A stretch of DNA of 18,712 bases, taken from positions 1 through 18,712 of the forward strand of contig DATKMG010000202.1 in the NCBI GenBank assembly GCA_035541995.1. The letters are read 5' to 3'. The translations under genes were made by a program, and so were the position numbers. The notes under the pieces were generated by a model, which was given only the letters and a program-made list of their open reading frames with translations, did not search any database and had not been told where the DNA came from. The DNA comes from DATKMG01 sp035541995. Lineage in GTDB: Bacteria; Acidobacteriota; Terriglobia; Versatilivoradales; Versatilivoraceae. Of the stretch, positions 1-8,062 are shown piece after piece; position 1 is the first letter of the stretch, and each line of letters begins with the position of its first letter.

Positions 1-1
1 C

Positions 2-1654
2 TATCGGGGAGCCGAGTTGCTTGAACTGCCTCTGCTCAATAAGGACACGGCGTTTACCGAAGAAGAGAGGGACCAATTCGGCCTTCGTGGTCTTCTGCCC
101 CCTCGGGTTGCGACTATCGAGGAGCAGATTGGATTAGAACTGGAACACGTTCGGGACAAGAGTGACGATCTGGAAAAGTACATCGGGTTGGTTGCCCTGC
201 AGGACCGCAATGAGACTCTCTTTTACCGCCTCCTGGTTGAGAATCTGGATGAGTTTATGCCCATCGTCTACACGCCGACTGTGGGGAGAGCTTGCCAGAG
301 ATTCAGTCATATCCTGCGCCGCCCTCGAGGTCTGTGGATTACTCCGGATGACATCAACCGGATTCCTCAACTACTCAGCAATTCACGCCAAGACCAGGTT
401 CGGTTGATCGTCGTGACCGATAATGAACGAATCCTCGGACTGGGAGATCAAGGGGCAGGTGGAATGGGTATTCCGATTGGCAAGCTCTCTTTATATATAG
501 CCGGGGCGGGCATTCATCCGGCAAGGACCTTGCCCATCTCGCTCGATGTAGGAACCAATAATCAGGAACTCCTCGAGGATCCTCTCTACGTGGGCTATCG
601 CCATCCCAGGCTACGGGGTCCAGCCTATGACGACTTCATTGAGGCTTTCGTAGAAGGGGTGGTCGAAGTTTTTCCTCATGCCATCTTGCAGTGGGAGGAT
701 TTCAAACAGCATAATGCCATTTGCATCCTGGACCGTTATCGTCATCGGATCACGAGTTTCAATGATGATATTCAAGGGACTGGAGGAGTTGTGCTGGGTG
801 GCATTCTGGCGGCTCAGCGGATCCTGAAGCAGCCCCTGTCGCAGCAACGATTTGTCTTCCTGGGTGCGGGTGCTGCTGGGATCGGAATCGCACGTTTACT
901 GGCTCTGGCCATGGAACGAGAAGGGGCTAGCCAGGAGCTGATCCATCGATCCATCGCCATGCTAGACTCACGGGGCCTTGTGTTTGAAGGGAGGTCTGTT
1001 CTTGACCAGGACAAGACACAGTTTGCTTTGAGTAGCAGCGATATGGCCAGCTACGGATTTCCCAGTGCCGATCGCTTCAACCTGGAGCAGGTCATCCGCC
1101 ACGTGAAGCCGAGTTTCCTCATCGGGACTAGCGGCACGCCCGGAAGCTTTACGGAAGGGGCGATTCGAGAGATGGCTCAGTATACCCCGATACCGATTGT
1201 CTTCCCTCTCTCCAATCCAACCTCCAAGACTGAGGCTCACCCTGCAGACTTGTTGCGTTGGACTGAAGGGAGAGCGGTGATTGCTACGGGTAGCCCGTTC
1301 TTGCCGGTATCCCATGAAGGGAAGACCCGCTTGATTGGTCAAGCCAACAACGTGTTCATTTTCCCGGGAGTCGGCTTGGGAGTGATGGCCAGTGCAGCCC
1401 GGGAAGTTACCGATGAAATGTTCCTGGTTGCCGCGCAAGCCCTAGCTGAAGGAGTACCTGCTGATCTGCTCGAGCAAGGAGCAATTTATCCAAATGCTTC
1501 CATGTTGCGAAGTGCTTCCAGGCAAATCGCCTGTCGAGTCGTAAAGGAGGCCCGGAACAGCGGAATTGGCCGGGCTTATCGGGATGACCAGATCGAACGT
1601 GTGGTGGCCTCGGCCATGTGGTATCCCGAATACGCGGATTATCTGCCCCTGTAA
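2..1654 (+). CDS. maeA: NAD-dependent malic enzyme, 5'-truncated by the window edge
   Basis: Oxidatively decarboxylates malate to pyruvate in the cytoplasm, probably with NAD. The frame is open to the left edge: the residues before the TTG at 17 (YRGAELLELPLLNKDTAFT) continue the usual N-terminus of the large, E. coli MaeA-like malic enzymes, so the true start lies outside and the TTG at 17 is not the start. About 550 residues are visible, against roughly 565 for MaeA, so little is missing. Recognisable parts are LLNKDTAFTEEER and GLRGLLPP near the N-terminus, YTPTVGRACQ, the GLGDQGAGGMGIPIGKLSLY and LDVGTNNQ blocks of the malate-binding domain, the metal-binding region WEDF...FNDDIQGT, the dinucleotide fold FLGAGAAGIGIARLL, and FPLSNPTSKTEA with GQANNVFIFPGVGLG in the C-terminal half. 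It is convergent with the PLP enzyme gene. Family assignment is firm; NAD rather than NADP is inferred from the family. Confidence 0.95.
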   Translation, partial: YRGAELLELPLLNKDTAFTEEERDQFGLRGLLPPRVATIEEQIGLELEHVRDKSDDLEKYIGLVALQDRNETLFYRLLVENLDEFMPIVYTPTVGRACQRFSHILRRPRGLWITPDDINRIPQLLSNSRQDQVRLIVVTDNERILGLGDQGAGGMGIPIGKLSLYIAGAGIHPARTLPISLDVGTNNQELLEDPLYVGYRHPRLRGPAYDDFIEAFVEGVVEVFPHAILQWEDFKQHNAICILDRYRHRITSFNDDIQGTGGVVLGGILAAQRILKQPLSQQRFVFLGAGAAGIGIARLLALAMEREGASQELIHRSIAMLDSRGLVFEGRSVLDQDKTQFALSSSDMASYGFPSADRFNLEQVIRHVKPSFLIGTSGTPGSFTEGAIREMAQYTPIPIVFPLSNPTSKTEAHPADLLRWTEGRAVIATGSPFLPVSHEGKTRLIGQANNVFIFPGVGLGVMASAAREVTDEMFLVAAQALAEGVPADLLEQGAIYPNASMLRSASRQIACRVVKEARNSGIGRAYRDDQIERVVASAMWYPEYADYLPL

Positions 1655-1711
1655 CGAATTTCGAACAGGTGGCGTGCACACTACTCTACCTTACATTAAG
1701 GCTCATTCTCT

Positions 1712-1783
1712 TGGAGGGCCGAGCTCCGCGAGGCCGAAGAATCATTGGAATTGTGACGCGGCCTCATGGAATTCGGCCCTCCA
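1712..1783. repeat. Nested inverted repeat between convergent genes
   Basis: An 11-bp perfect inverted repeat (TGGAGGGCCGA at 1712-1722, its complement at 1773-1783) encloses a second 7-bp one (GAGGCCG at 1730-1736, CGGCCTC at 1759-1765). It lies in the 160-bp gap between the stops of the malic enzyme gene and the PLP enzyme gene. Neither side has a run of T directly after the stem, so a classical intrinsic terminator is doubtful. A bidirectional 3'-end structure or a dispersed palindromic element are both possible. Confidence 0.55.
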
Positions 1784-1814
1784 GCAAAACCGCAATTTCA
1801 CTCATTCTAACGCC

Positions 1815-3128
1815 TCAAACCTGATCTAGGGCATGCCCCAAGTCTTCGATAATGTCGTGCCAATCTTCCAGGCCGATGGATAACCGGATGCCTCCCGGTT
1901 CGATGCCCTTGTCTTTCTTGAGTTCCGGGGGCAGGGCAGCATGAGTCATAGAGAAGGGGTTTTCAATCAAGGTCTTGATCTGTCCCAGACTCACTGCCAG
2001 GGTAATGGTGTAGGAGTGGTCGGCGATGTAGTCGATGAATTGTTCCGCAGCTTCGTTCTCTTTGTTCTCTTCTTCTTTCAGAACAAAGTAAATGATGCTT
2101 CCTGGAGAGAACTTCCCATCGTAGTTGGTCATTTGCTGGCGGGCCAGTTCCGCTTGGGGAAAACTCGCCAGGCCGGGATACCGGACCATGGCTACCTTGG
2201 GGTGATTTTCCAGGTATTCCGAGACTCTTAGGGCTGTTTTCTGCTGGTTAATCACACGGGTTGCAAGCGTAGGCAGACCGTAGACCAAGATTGCCCAGGC
2301 ACTTTTCGAAGAGAGAACGCCGCCAAAGTCCTTCCGATAAAGCATCAAATGATTGGTAAACTGAGATGAGGTGACAACGGCTCCACCCATGTCTGTGCCA
2401 AATCCGCCAATATTCTTGGTCAGGCTGTAGACGACCATGTCAGCCCCAAACTGGAGGGGGCGCTGACAATAGGGAGTGGCAAAGGTGTTGTCAATGATGA
2501 TGAGGATCTTCCGATCGGAGGGACGGTCCCGGTTGAAATTGTCCAGGACATTCCGAATCGCCCGTATGTCAATGAGATCAAGATTGGGATTGACCGGAGT
2601 CTCGAAATAGACAACCCGGGTATTGGAGTTGATGAGGGGAGATAGATTCTCTGGATTAGTCAGGTCCGCATAGTGGACAGGAATCTTGTAGCGCGGGTAC
2701 CAATTGGCCAGAAGGCTATACGTGCAACCGTACATGGCCTGATGACAAATGATCTCGTCCCCTGTTGCAACCGATATTCCAAACGCCGCTGAAACAGCGG
2801 CCATACCGGTGGAGAAAGCGACTGCCACATCAGCACCTTCTGCATAGGCGAGATTTTCCTCCAACATGCCACGAGTGGGCTCGTCCAAGCGATCGTAGAT
2901 GTATATGGGTACTTTGTGTTTTTGATGACTCTCAGGAGATCCAAACTCGACAAATCCCTGGGCTCCCCGATGGGTTGAAGAAAGACGGAATGTGGTAGAC
3001 GAGGAGATGGGTGGAATGACGTGATGGTCGTAATCCCAATAGCGGCTTTCATAACTGCCGTGAATCAGATGTGTGCGCATCCGGTACTCTTCTTTTTTCC
3101 GTTTAAGGACCTTCCTCACCTTTTGCAT
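1815..3128 (-). CDS. PLP-dependent Cys/Met metabolism enzyme, probable methionine gamma-lyase
   Basis: Fold-type I PLP enzyme of the cystathionine gamma-synthase/methionine gamma-lyase family, 437 residues. The PLP lysine is K238 in SLTKNIGG, and D213 in IIDNTFATPY is the cofactor-ring aspartate. STGMAA (residues 106-111) is the phosphate-binding turn. YGCTYSLL carries C135 at the position of the Cys typical of methionine gamma-lyases (Cys116 in the Pseudomonas putida enzyme), where gamma-synthases usually have another residue; this favours gamma-elimination of methionine to 2-oxobutyrate, methanethiol and ammonia. The usual YxRxxNPT block reads YDRLDEPT, an altered form. A strong ribosome site (AAAGGAGG, 3133-3140) four bases before the ATG at 3128 supports this start over the Met at residue 17. 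It follows the FTCD gene by 51 bp on the same strand. Cystathionine gamma-lyase or another family member remains possible. Confidence 0.88.
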   Translation of the reverse strand: MQKVRKVLKRKKEEYRMRTHLIHGSYESRYWDYDHHVIPPISSSTTFRLSSTHRGAQGFVEFGSPESHQKHKVPIYIYDRLDEPTRGMLEENLAYAEGADVAVAFSTGMAAVSAAFGISVATGDEIICHQAMYGCTYSLLANWYPRYKIPVHYADLTNPENLSPLINSNTRVVYFETPVNPNLDLIDIRAIRNVLDNFNRDRPSDRKILIIIDNTFATPYCQRPLQFGADMVVYSLTKNIGGFGTDMGGAVVTSSQFTNHLMLYRKDFGGVLSSKSAWAILVYGLPTLATRVINQQKTALRVSEYLENHPKVAMVRYPGLASFPQAELARQQMTNYDGKFSPGSIIYFVLKEEENKENEAAEQFIDYIADHSYTITLAVSLGQIKTLIENPFSMTHAALPPELKKDKGIEPGGIRLSIGLEDWHDIIEDLGHALDQV

Positions 3129-3179
3129 ACGGCCTCCTTTAGGATTGCAGCAAACTGGCTCTACATTCGAATGACAGGG

Positions 3180-4697
3180 TCAGCAGTTTTCCGCGCATAC
3201 CTGCCTTAGCAGGTTCTTGAGTTCCTCCCACCGCCTGGTGTTTCGCTCGACAAAGGCGGGATCGCGTATGCTCTTCAGATTGACAGCCACGTTTTCCAAC
3301 GCTCCCTGGGCTGAAGCCAGTGCCATCCAAATGCCAGTATTCAGGTCTGAAGATAGATTGGGATTGGAAATCGGCCGCAGCTCAACCAGGCATTCGAGGA
3401 TGGCGTGGGCCTCCCCCGCGACTTCCAGAGGAACGTCCGTAGCCACGACCAAAGCGGCCTGGATTTTCTGTCGTCGAAACTGTGTCTCCTCTTCAGTCGC
3501 CCTGGGAAGCTGTTGTGCTGCGACAACCTGCTCATAAGCTTGGGAATCTCGGTCAACAGCCTGGGTCATTGCCTTTGCGTGCCGTTCAAGTTGCTGGAGA
3601 ATTGATTCCAGGCGGTCCTTGTTAGTCTCGAATTTCTTTCGGTTCAAAGTGAAACCAAGAACCATCTTCCCCAAGCATGCTGCCAGGGCGCCTGACAAGG
3701 CGGCAACACTGCCCCCGCCCGGGAACCCCTCAGGACGCGCCACCGCCGCCAGGAATTCAGAAATTCGCATCGACCCCAACTCCTGGGAGGTTTCAAGTAT
3801 CTGGGCCAGGCGGTTTTCAAATATCAGCTCAGGGTGGAAATCTTCCACCTGGAGATAAAAGTCCGCTGCCATTTCGATCGCCCGGCCAGGAATGAGGCCG
3901 ACGATCTCGCTGCCGGCTATCGATACCCCAAAGCGTTGAGCCTCGCGCTTCACCATCTCAAAAGCCCGGTGAAGGGGGGTCAATTCAAAGTCGGTTAAGT
4001 TCAACGAGACCTGGACGAGATTGCGGGCCTTCAGTTCCACGCCCATGGCCTTTACATAGCGCAATCCGCCACTGGAGAACCGGACCGCCCTGGCAATCTG
4101 TTTAGCTATGCGAAAATCAGCAGTATTCAGATTGATGTTGTAAGCAATGAGGAATTTCCGAGCTCCCACCACGGTGGCACCAGCAGTGGGATGGACCTGG
4201 GCCTGGCCAAAATCGGGGAGGCGGTCAACTGAAGCGCGGATTTCCTCTCGGAGTCCTTCAAACTGGCCCTTACGGATATTCTCAAGTTGAACTCGATCGG
4301 GCCGGGTTGCAGCAGCTTCATACAAGTAAACGGGAATGGCGAATCGGCTGGCGATCTCTGACCCTACCGCCCTGGCAATAGAGACACATTCTTCCAGGGT
4401 TACATTGCGAACCGGCACGAACGGAACCACGTCAGTAGCTCCTATTCGCGGATGAGCTCCCGTGTGCCGATTTAGATCAATCAATTCCGTGGCCTTCTCC
4501 ACGGCCCTGAGCGCCCCTTCGGCGATCCCTTCCTTTTCTCCCACAAACGTGATGACGGAGCGGTTATGGTCGGGGTCCATCTCCAGATCCATGAGACTCA
4601 ATCCTGGTACAGAGCGAATCGCATCGGCGATTTGGTCGACAATACCCCGATCCCTGCCCTCGCTGAAATTAGGAACGCATTCGACAATCGTTTTCAT
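3180..4697 (-). CDS. Bifunctional glutamate formimidoyltransferase / formimidotetrahydrofolate cyclodeaminase
   Basis: Transfers the formimino group of N-formimino-L-glutamate to tetrahydrofolate, then closes and deaminates it to 5,10-methenyl-THF and ammonia. The 505 residues hold both enzymes in the animal FTCD order. The formimidoyltransferase domain is about residues 1-300, with VECVPNFSEGRD at the start and RHTGAHPRIGATD carrying H82, the position of the catalytic His in mammalian FTCD. The cyclodeaminase domain is about 311-505, with PEGFPGGGSVAALSGALAA (323-341) and NPNLSSDLNTG. The open frame extends 35 codons upstream, but MKTIVECVPNFSEG is the family N-terminus, so the ATG at 4697 is chosen. 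That ATG overlaps the hutI stop as ATGA and has no clear ribosome site of its own, which suggests reinitiation coupled to hutI. It completes the histidine pathway of this locus. The equivalent steps are separate proteins in many bacteria. Confidence 0.95.
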   Translation of the reverse strand: MKTIVECVPNFSEGRDRGIVDQIADAIRSVPGLSLMDLEMDPDHNRSVITFVGEKEGIAEGALRAVEKATELIDLNRHTGAHPRIGATDVVPFVPVRNVTLEECVSIARAVGSEIASRFAIPVYLYEAAATRPDRVQLENIRKGQFEGLREEIRASVDRLPDFGQAQVHPTAGATVVGARKFLIAYNINLNTADFRIAKQIARAVRFSSGGLRYVKAMGVELKARNLVQVSLNLTDFELTPLHRAFEMVKREAQRFGVSIAGSEIVGLIPGRAIEMAADFYLQVEDFHPELIFENRLAQILETSQELGSMRISEFLAAVARPEGFPGGGSVAALSGALAACLGKMVLGFTLNRKKFETNKDRLESILQQLERHAKAMTQAVDRDSQAYEQVVAAQQLPRATEEETQFRRQKIQAALVVATDVPLEVAGEAHAILECLVELRPISNPNLSSDLNTGIWMALASAQGALENVAVNLKSIRDPAFVERNTRRWEELKNLLRQVCAENC

Positions 4698-5956
4698 GGT
4701 GGTTTTTGATAAACAACTCGTCCTTTCTTGATGGTCATCGTGCAGTGGTTCATCCCGAACCAGTACGGAATTTCCCGATAGTCTGCTACTGCCATGATGC
4801 ACAAATCGGCTTGCTTGCCCTCTTCCAATGAACCGATCCGGCTGTCCCGGGAAAGCGCATGAGCGGCATTGATAGTTCCCGCCACGATGGCCTCAGCCGG
4901 GGTCATCCGCATTTGAGTGCAAGCCAGAGAGAGAATCATCTGCATGCTGACAGTGGGAGAAGACCCCGGGTTGAAATCCGTTGCCAAGGCCACCGGTACT
5001 CCAGCCTCAATCAAAGCTCGTGCTGGTGGATAAGGCTCTGCTCCCAGATGGAACACTGATCCCGGTAGCAATGTGGCTACTGAAGGAGACTCGGCCAAGG
5101 CATGGATCTCCTGCGAAGCAATTTGTTCCAGATGGTCGATTGAAACAGCTCCGAGTTTGACACCGAGCAAGGTGGCGCCAGAACGTGACAGCTGATCGGC
5201 ATGGAGCTTCAGCTGCAGACCATGGAACTTAGCAGTCCGAAGGATTTCCTCAGCCTGGTCCAACTCGAAAATCCCAGGCTCCACAAAACAATCGCAGAAT
5301 TCTGCCAGCCCTCGCTTCGATACTTCCGGGATTATTCTTTCAATTAGGAGGCGGACGTACTCAGCTTTGTGAAATTTGTATTCAGGGGGAATTTCATGGG
5401 CCCCCAGAAAAGTTGGGACTAACTCTAGGCTCGTCGTCGCCTGTAATCTTCGAATGGCCTCCAGCATCTTTATTTCGTTTACCAGGTCCAATCCATAGCC
5501 AGTTTTTGCTTCTAGCGTGGTTGTTCCATGCTCCAGAAAGCGGGGGATTCGGGCTTGAGAAACCTCAACGAGTTGCTCGAGCGAAGCGTTTCGCACATCG
5601 GCTACACTAGTAAGAATACCTCCACCCATAGCGGCAATTTCCGGATAGCTCTTACCCTGGATGCGAAGTTCATATTCTTGGGCACGCGACTTCACAAATA
5701 CAGGATGTGCATGACTATCGACGAATCCAGGCATTACCACGCATTCCCTGGCAAAGATCCTTTCAGTGGGTGCTTCGGCTGCTATAGGTGGAAGGTCTCG
5801 AAATAAGCCGACCCACTTGATGGTATCATCTTCGATCAGGATTCCCCCCTCGTTGATGATCTCCAGCTCCCCCTGCTCGACCCCATGCCTCGGCCTAGAG
5901 CTGCCAGCCAGTGTCAGCAGTTGCGAACAAGGGCCTATCAGGGTTCTTCTGCTCAT
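4694..5956 (-). CDS. hutI: Imidazolonepropionase
   Basis: Hydrolyses 4-imidazolone-5-propionate to N-formimino-L-glutamate, the third step of histidine degradation, in the cytoplasm. It is 420 residues long, normal for the family, and a metal-dependent amidohydrolase. H82 and H84 in DSHAHPVF are the first metal ligands, H252 in LKLHADQL and D327 in ATDFNPGSSP are further ones, matching the spacing in the Bacillus subtilis enzyme. EAKTGYGLD, PTFLGAHEIPPEY and SIDHLEQ are other family blocks. The start is the ATG at 5956; the nearest AGGA-like site is about 13 bases away, so initiation may be weak. The stop overlaps the next start by four bases (ATGA). It probably begins a transcription unit of its own, since the opposing fmdB-type gene separates it from hutU. 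Confidence 0.96.
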   Translation of the reverse strand: MSRRTLIGPCSQLLTLAGSSRPRHGVEQGELEIINEGGILIEDDTIKWVGLFRDLPPIAAEAPTERIFARECVVMPGFVDSHAHPVFVKSRAQEYELRIQGKSYPEIAAMGGGILTSVADVRNASLEQLVEVSQARIPRFLEHGTTTLEAKTGYGLDLVNEIKMLEAIRRLQATTSLELVPTFLGAHEIPPEYKFHKAEYVRLLIERIIPEVSKRGLAEFCDCFVEPGIFELDQAEEILRTAKFHGLQLKLHADQLSRSGATLLGVKLGAVSIDHLEQIASQEIHALAESPSVATLLPGSVFHLGAEPYPPARALIEAGVPVALATDFNPGSSPTVSMQMILSLACTQMRMTPAEAIVAGTINAAHALSRDSRIGSLEEGKQADLCIMAVADYREIPYWFGMNHCTMTIKKGRVVYQKPP

Positions 5957-5982
5957 TGACTCAAGATGGTCCTTTTGCTTAA

Positions 5983-6012
5983 ATTAGACAACAGTTGCCA
6001 AGGCACTGCCAT
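5983..6012 (-). promoter_or_regulatory. Candidate sigma-70-type promoter for hutI
   Basis: On the minus strand, ATGGCA (6007-6012, 4 of 6 matches to the -35 consensus) is followed after 18 bp by TCTAAT (5983-5988, 5 of 6 to the -10), about 27 bp before the hutI ATG. The position makes sense, because hutI is cut off from hutU by an opposing gene. It is judged by eye only. Confidence 0.3.
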
Positions 6013-6096
6013 CCTGCTGGGAAGCTCTGAATCTCAAGCCTGCAGGAAAGCAGTTATCTGGCATCGTGAGTTGACTTATCGGAAAGGACAAAGCTT

Positions 6097-6261
6097 ATGC
6101 CGGTCTATGATTACAAGTGCCAAAACTGCAAGAAGAAGTTTACGCTCACTATGACCGTGTCTGAGCACGACAAGTCCAAGGTAGCCTGTCCGAAGTGTGG
6201 CAGTAAGAAGGTCGAGCAGCAATACGGCGCCTTTTTCGCAGTGACCTCAAAAAAGAGCTGA
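6097..6261 (+). CDS. FmdB-family zinc-ribbon protein, 54 residues
   Basis: Small cytoplasmic protein starting MPVYDYKCQNCKKKF, the hallmark N-terminus of the FmdB putative regulatory family. Two CxxC pairs, C8-x2-C11 and C31-x2-C34 (ACPKCGS), would bind one zinc ion. The C-terminus (VEQQYGAFFAVTSKKS) resembles that of other short members and lacks the Ser-rich tail of longer ones. An AAAGGA ribosome site at 6083-6088, eight bases before the ATG, supports translation. The role of the family is not established; the name comes from a gene beside formamidase in Methylophilus. It lies inside the hut cluster but on the other strand, divergent from hutI and convergent with hutU. A regulatory link to histidine use cannot be claimed from this position alone. 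Confidence 0.85.
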   Translation: MPVYDYKCQNCKKKFTLTMTVSEHDKSKVACPKCGSKKVEQQYGAFFAVTSKKS

Positions 6262-6309
6262 GGGCCGAATCAAGAATCTACGTGCCTGGTTCGAGGCGGC
6301 GGGCGGCTA

Positions 6310-6342
6310 CCAGAAGATCCTTCTGGCCTGCCGGTGGCAGGC
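6310..6342. repeat. Two tandem triloop hairpins
   Basis: CCAGAAG-ATC-CTTCTGG (6310-6326) is followed at once, sharing one base, by GCCTGCC-GGT-GGCAGGC (6326-6342). Both have perfect 7-bp stems and 3-base loops. They sit between the stop of the FmdB-type gene (+) and the stop of hutU (-). A short T run comes 17 bases later (6359-6362). They may terminate transcription from one or both sides, or be a palindromic repeat unit. Confidence 0.6.
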
Positions 6343-6399
6343 TCTGCAGCAGCGGCGCTTTTCAATGTCTAGGTTGTAGCCACCTTCCCCCCCTCGTAA

Positions 6400-8049
6400 C
6401 TAACCGGAAAGGTTTAATCCGAATCGTTCGGCCGCCTGTATCGCTTCAGGATAACCCGCGTCCGCATGGCGCGCTATCCCCAGGCCAGGGTCATTGTCCA
6501 GCACACGTTGGATGCGGCCTACCATTTCTTGGCTTCCATCCGCGACGGTCACCTGCCCGGCATGCAGGGAGTAGCCGATACCAACCCCACCTCCATGGTG
6601 GAAGGAGACCCAACTGGCGCCCGAAGCGACATTGAGCAAGGCATTGAGGATAGGCCAGTCCGCAATCGCGTCGCTGCCGTCTCGCATCGATTCGGTTTCC
6701 CGGAAAGGTGAAGCCACAGAACCACAATCCAGATGGTCTCGTCCAATCACGACAGGAGCCTTGATCGTGCCTTGGCGGACCAGCCGATTGATTCGAACAC
6801 CGAACTCCGAGCGCTCTCCGTAACCCAGCCAGCATATCCTCGCGGGCAACCCTTGGAATTGGATTTTCTTTCTAGCCAGAGGAATCCAACGATGAAGGAC
6901 TTCATCGTCGGGAAATAACTCCAAGACCAATTCATCCGTTATCGCGATATCGGCCGGGTCACCCGAAAGTGCCACCCAGCGAAAAGGCCCGCGCCCCTGA
7001 CAAAAGAGCGGCCTCACATAAGCTGGAATGAACCCCGGGAACTCATAAGCATCGTGGACTCCGGCTTGATAAGCAAAAGTGCGGATGTTATTCCCGTAGT
7101 CAAACACCACGGCGCCTTTCTTCTGAAGATCCAACATGGCTTGGACGTGACTGGCGATAGAACTCATCGACCGCTTAATGTATTCCGGCGGGTGCTGACG
7201 GCGCAGTTCCTGGGCCGCCTCAATTGACAATCCCGCCGGGAGATATCCGTTGAGTGGGTCGTGGGCGCTAGTTTGATCGGTCAATAAATCAGGCACTATG
7301 TTTAACTCCACGAGCCGGGGCAGAATCTCTGCGCAGTTTCCTACGAGCCCCACGGATTTTGCCTGACCTTCCTTTTTCCATCTCGAGACAAGATGAAGCG
7401 CATCCTCGAGTCGCGTTGCCATTTCGTCACAATATCCCGTATTTACTCGTCGTTGGATTCGGGAAGGATCTACATCAATACCGAGGAAGACCGCTCCATT
7501 CATAGTGGCTGCCAGGGGTTGCGCTCCACCCATCCCCCCCATCCCTCCGGAAACAATGAGCCTCTTGTTCAGTGTGCCCTTGAAATGGTTCTGTGCGGCC
7601 GCCGCGAATGTCTCGAACGTTCCCTGGACAATGCCTTGAGTCCCTATGTAAATCCAACTGCCCGCGGTCATCTGGCCATACATTGTCAGTCCCAAAGCTT
7701 CGAGCTTGTGGAATTCATCCCAATTGGCCCAATGACCGACCAGGTTGGCGTTGGCGATTAAGACCCGCGGGGCGTATTCATGAGTTTTGAATACTCCTAT
7801 GGGTTTGCCGGACTGGATGCAGAGAGTCTCATCATTTCCGAGGTTCTCAAGTATGCGGATGATGGCGCGAAAACACTCCCAGTTTCGTGCGGCCTTTCCT
7901 GCTCCTCCGTAAACAATCAGCCGAGCGGGGTCTTCTGCCACTTCCTCGTCGAGATTATTCATCAGCATCCTTTTGGCAGCTTCCTGATGCCAGCTCTTGC
8001 AGGTAAGCTTCGTACCCCGCATGGCTCGAACGGGCTGGTATTGGTTCAT
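6400..8049 (-). CDS. hutU: Urocanate hydratase (urocanase)
   Basis: Adds water to urocanate to give 4-imidazolone-5-propionate, using tightly bound NAD+ as an electrophile; second step of histidine degradation. The length of 549 residues is close to the family norm of about 555. The NAD-binding glycine-rich stretch is GGMGGMGGAQP (168-178). C406 in ARICWLGYGER matches the essential Cys410 of the Pseudomonas putida enzyme. Other family blocks are YGGAGKAARNW, GQMTAGSWIYIGTQGI, GRDHLDCGSVASPFRETE and ASGASWVSFHHGGGVGIGYS. The ATG at 8049 is preceded by GGAGAA at a normal distance. The gene begins 13 bp after the hutH stop, so the two are surely cotranscribed. No missing residue or frameshift is seen. 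Confidence 0.97.
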   Translation of the reverse strand: MNQYQPVRAMRGTKLTCKSWHQEAAKRMLMNNLDEEVAEDPARLIVYGGAGKAARNWECFRAIIRILENLGNDETLCIQSGKPIGVFKTHEYAPRVLIANANLVGHWANWDEFHKLEALGLTMYGQMTAGSWIYIGTQGIVQGTFETFAAAAQNHFKGTLNKRLIVSGGMGGMGGAQPLAATMNGAVFLGIDVDPSRIQRRVNTGYCDEMATRLEDALHLVSRWKKEGQAKSVGLVGNCAEILPRLVELNIVPDLLTDQTSAHDPLNGYLPAGLSIEAAQELRRQHPPEYIKRSMSSIASHVQAMLDLQKKGAVVFDYGNNIRTFAYQAGVHDAYEFPGFIPAYVRPLFCQGRGPFRWVALSGDPADIAITDELVLELFPDDEVLHRWIPLARKKIQFQGLPARICWLGYGERSEFGVRINRLVRQGTIKAPVVIGRDHLDCGSVASPFRETESMRDGSDAIADWPILNALLNVASGASWVSFHHGGGVGIGYSLHAGQVTVADGSQEMVGRIQRVLDNDPGLGIARHADAGYPEAIQAAERFGLNLSG

Positions 8050-8062
8050 GTTGCTTCTCCGT

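Noticed and set aside
968..1438. 156-codon minus-strand frame inside the malic enzyme gene
   Set aside because: It is antisense to a strongly conserved gene, and its translation has no recognisable domain.
4698..4802. N-terminal extension of 35 residues on the FTCD frame
   Set aside because: It lies wholly within hutI, and family members begin at MKTIVECVPNFSEG, which starts at 4697.
6071..6099. TTGACT as a -35 box for the FmdB-type gene
   Set aside because: The matching -10 would overlap the ATG and leave the ribosome site outside the transcript.
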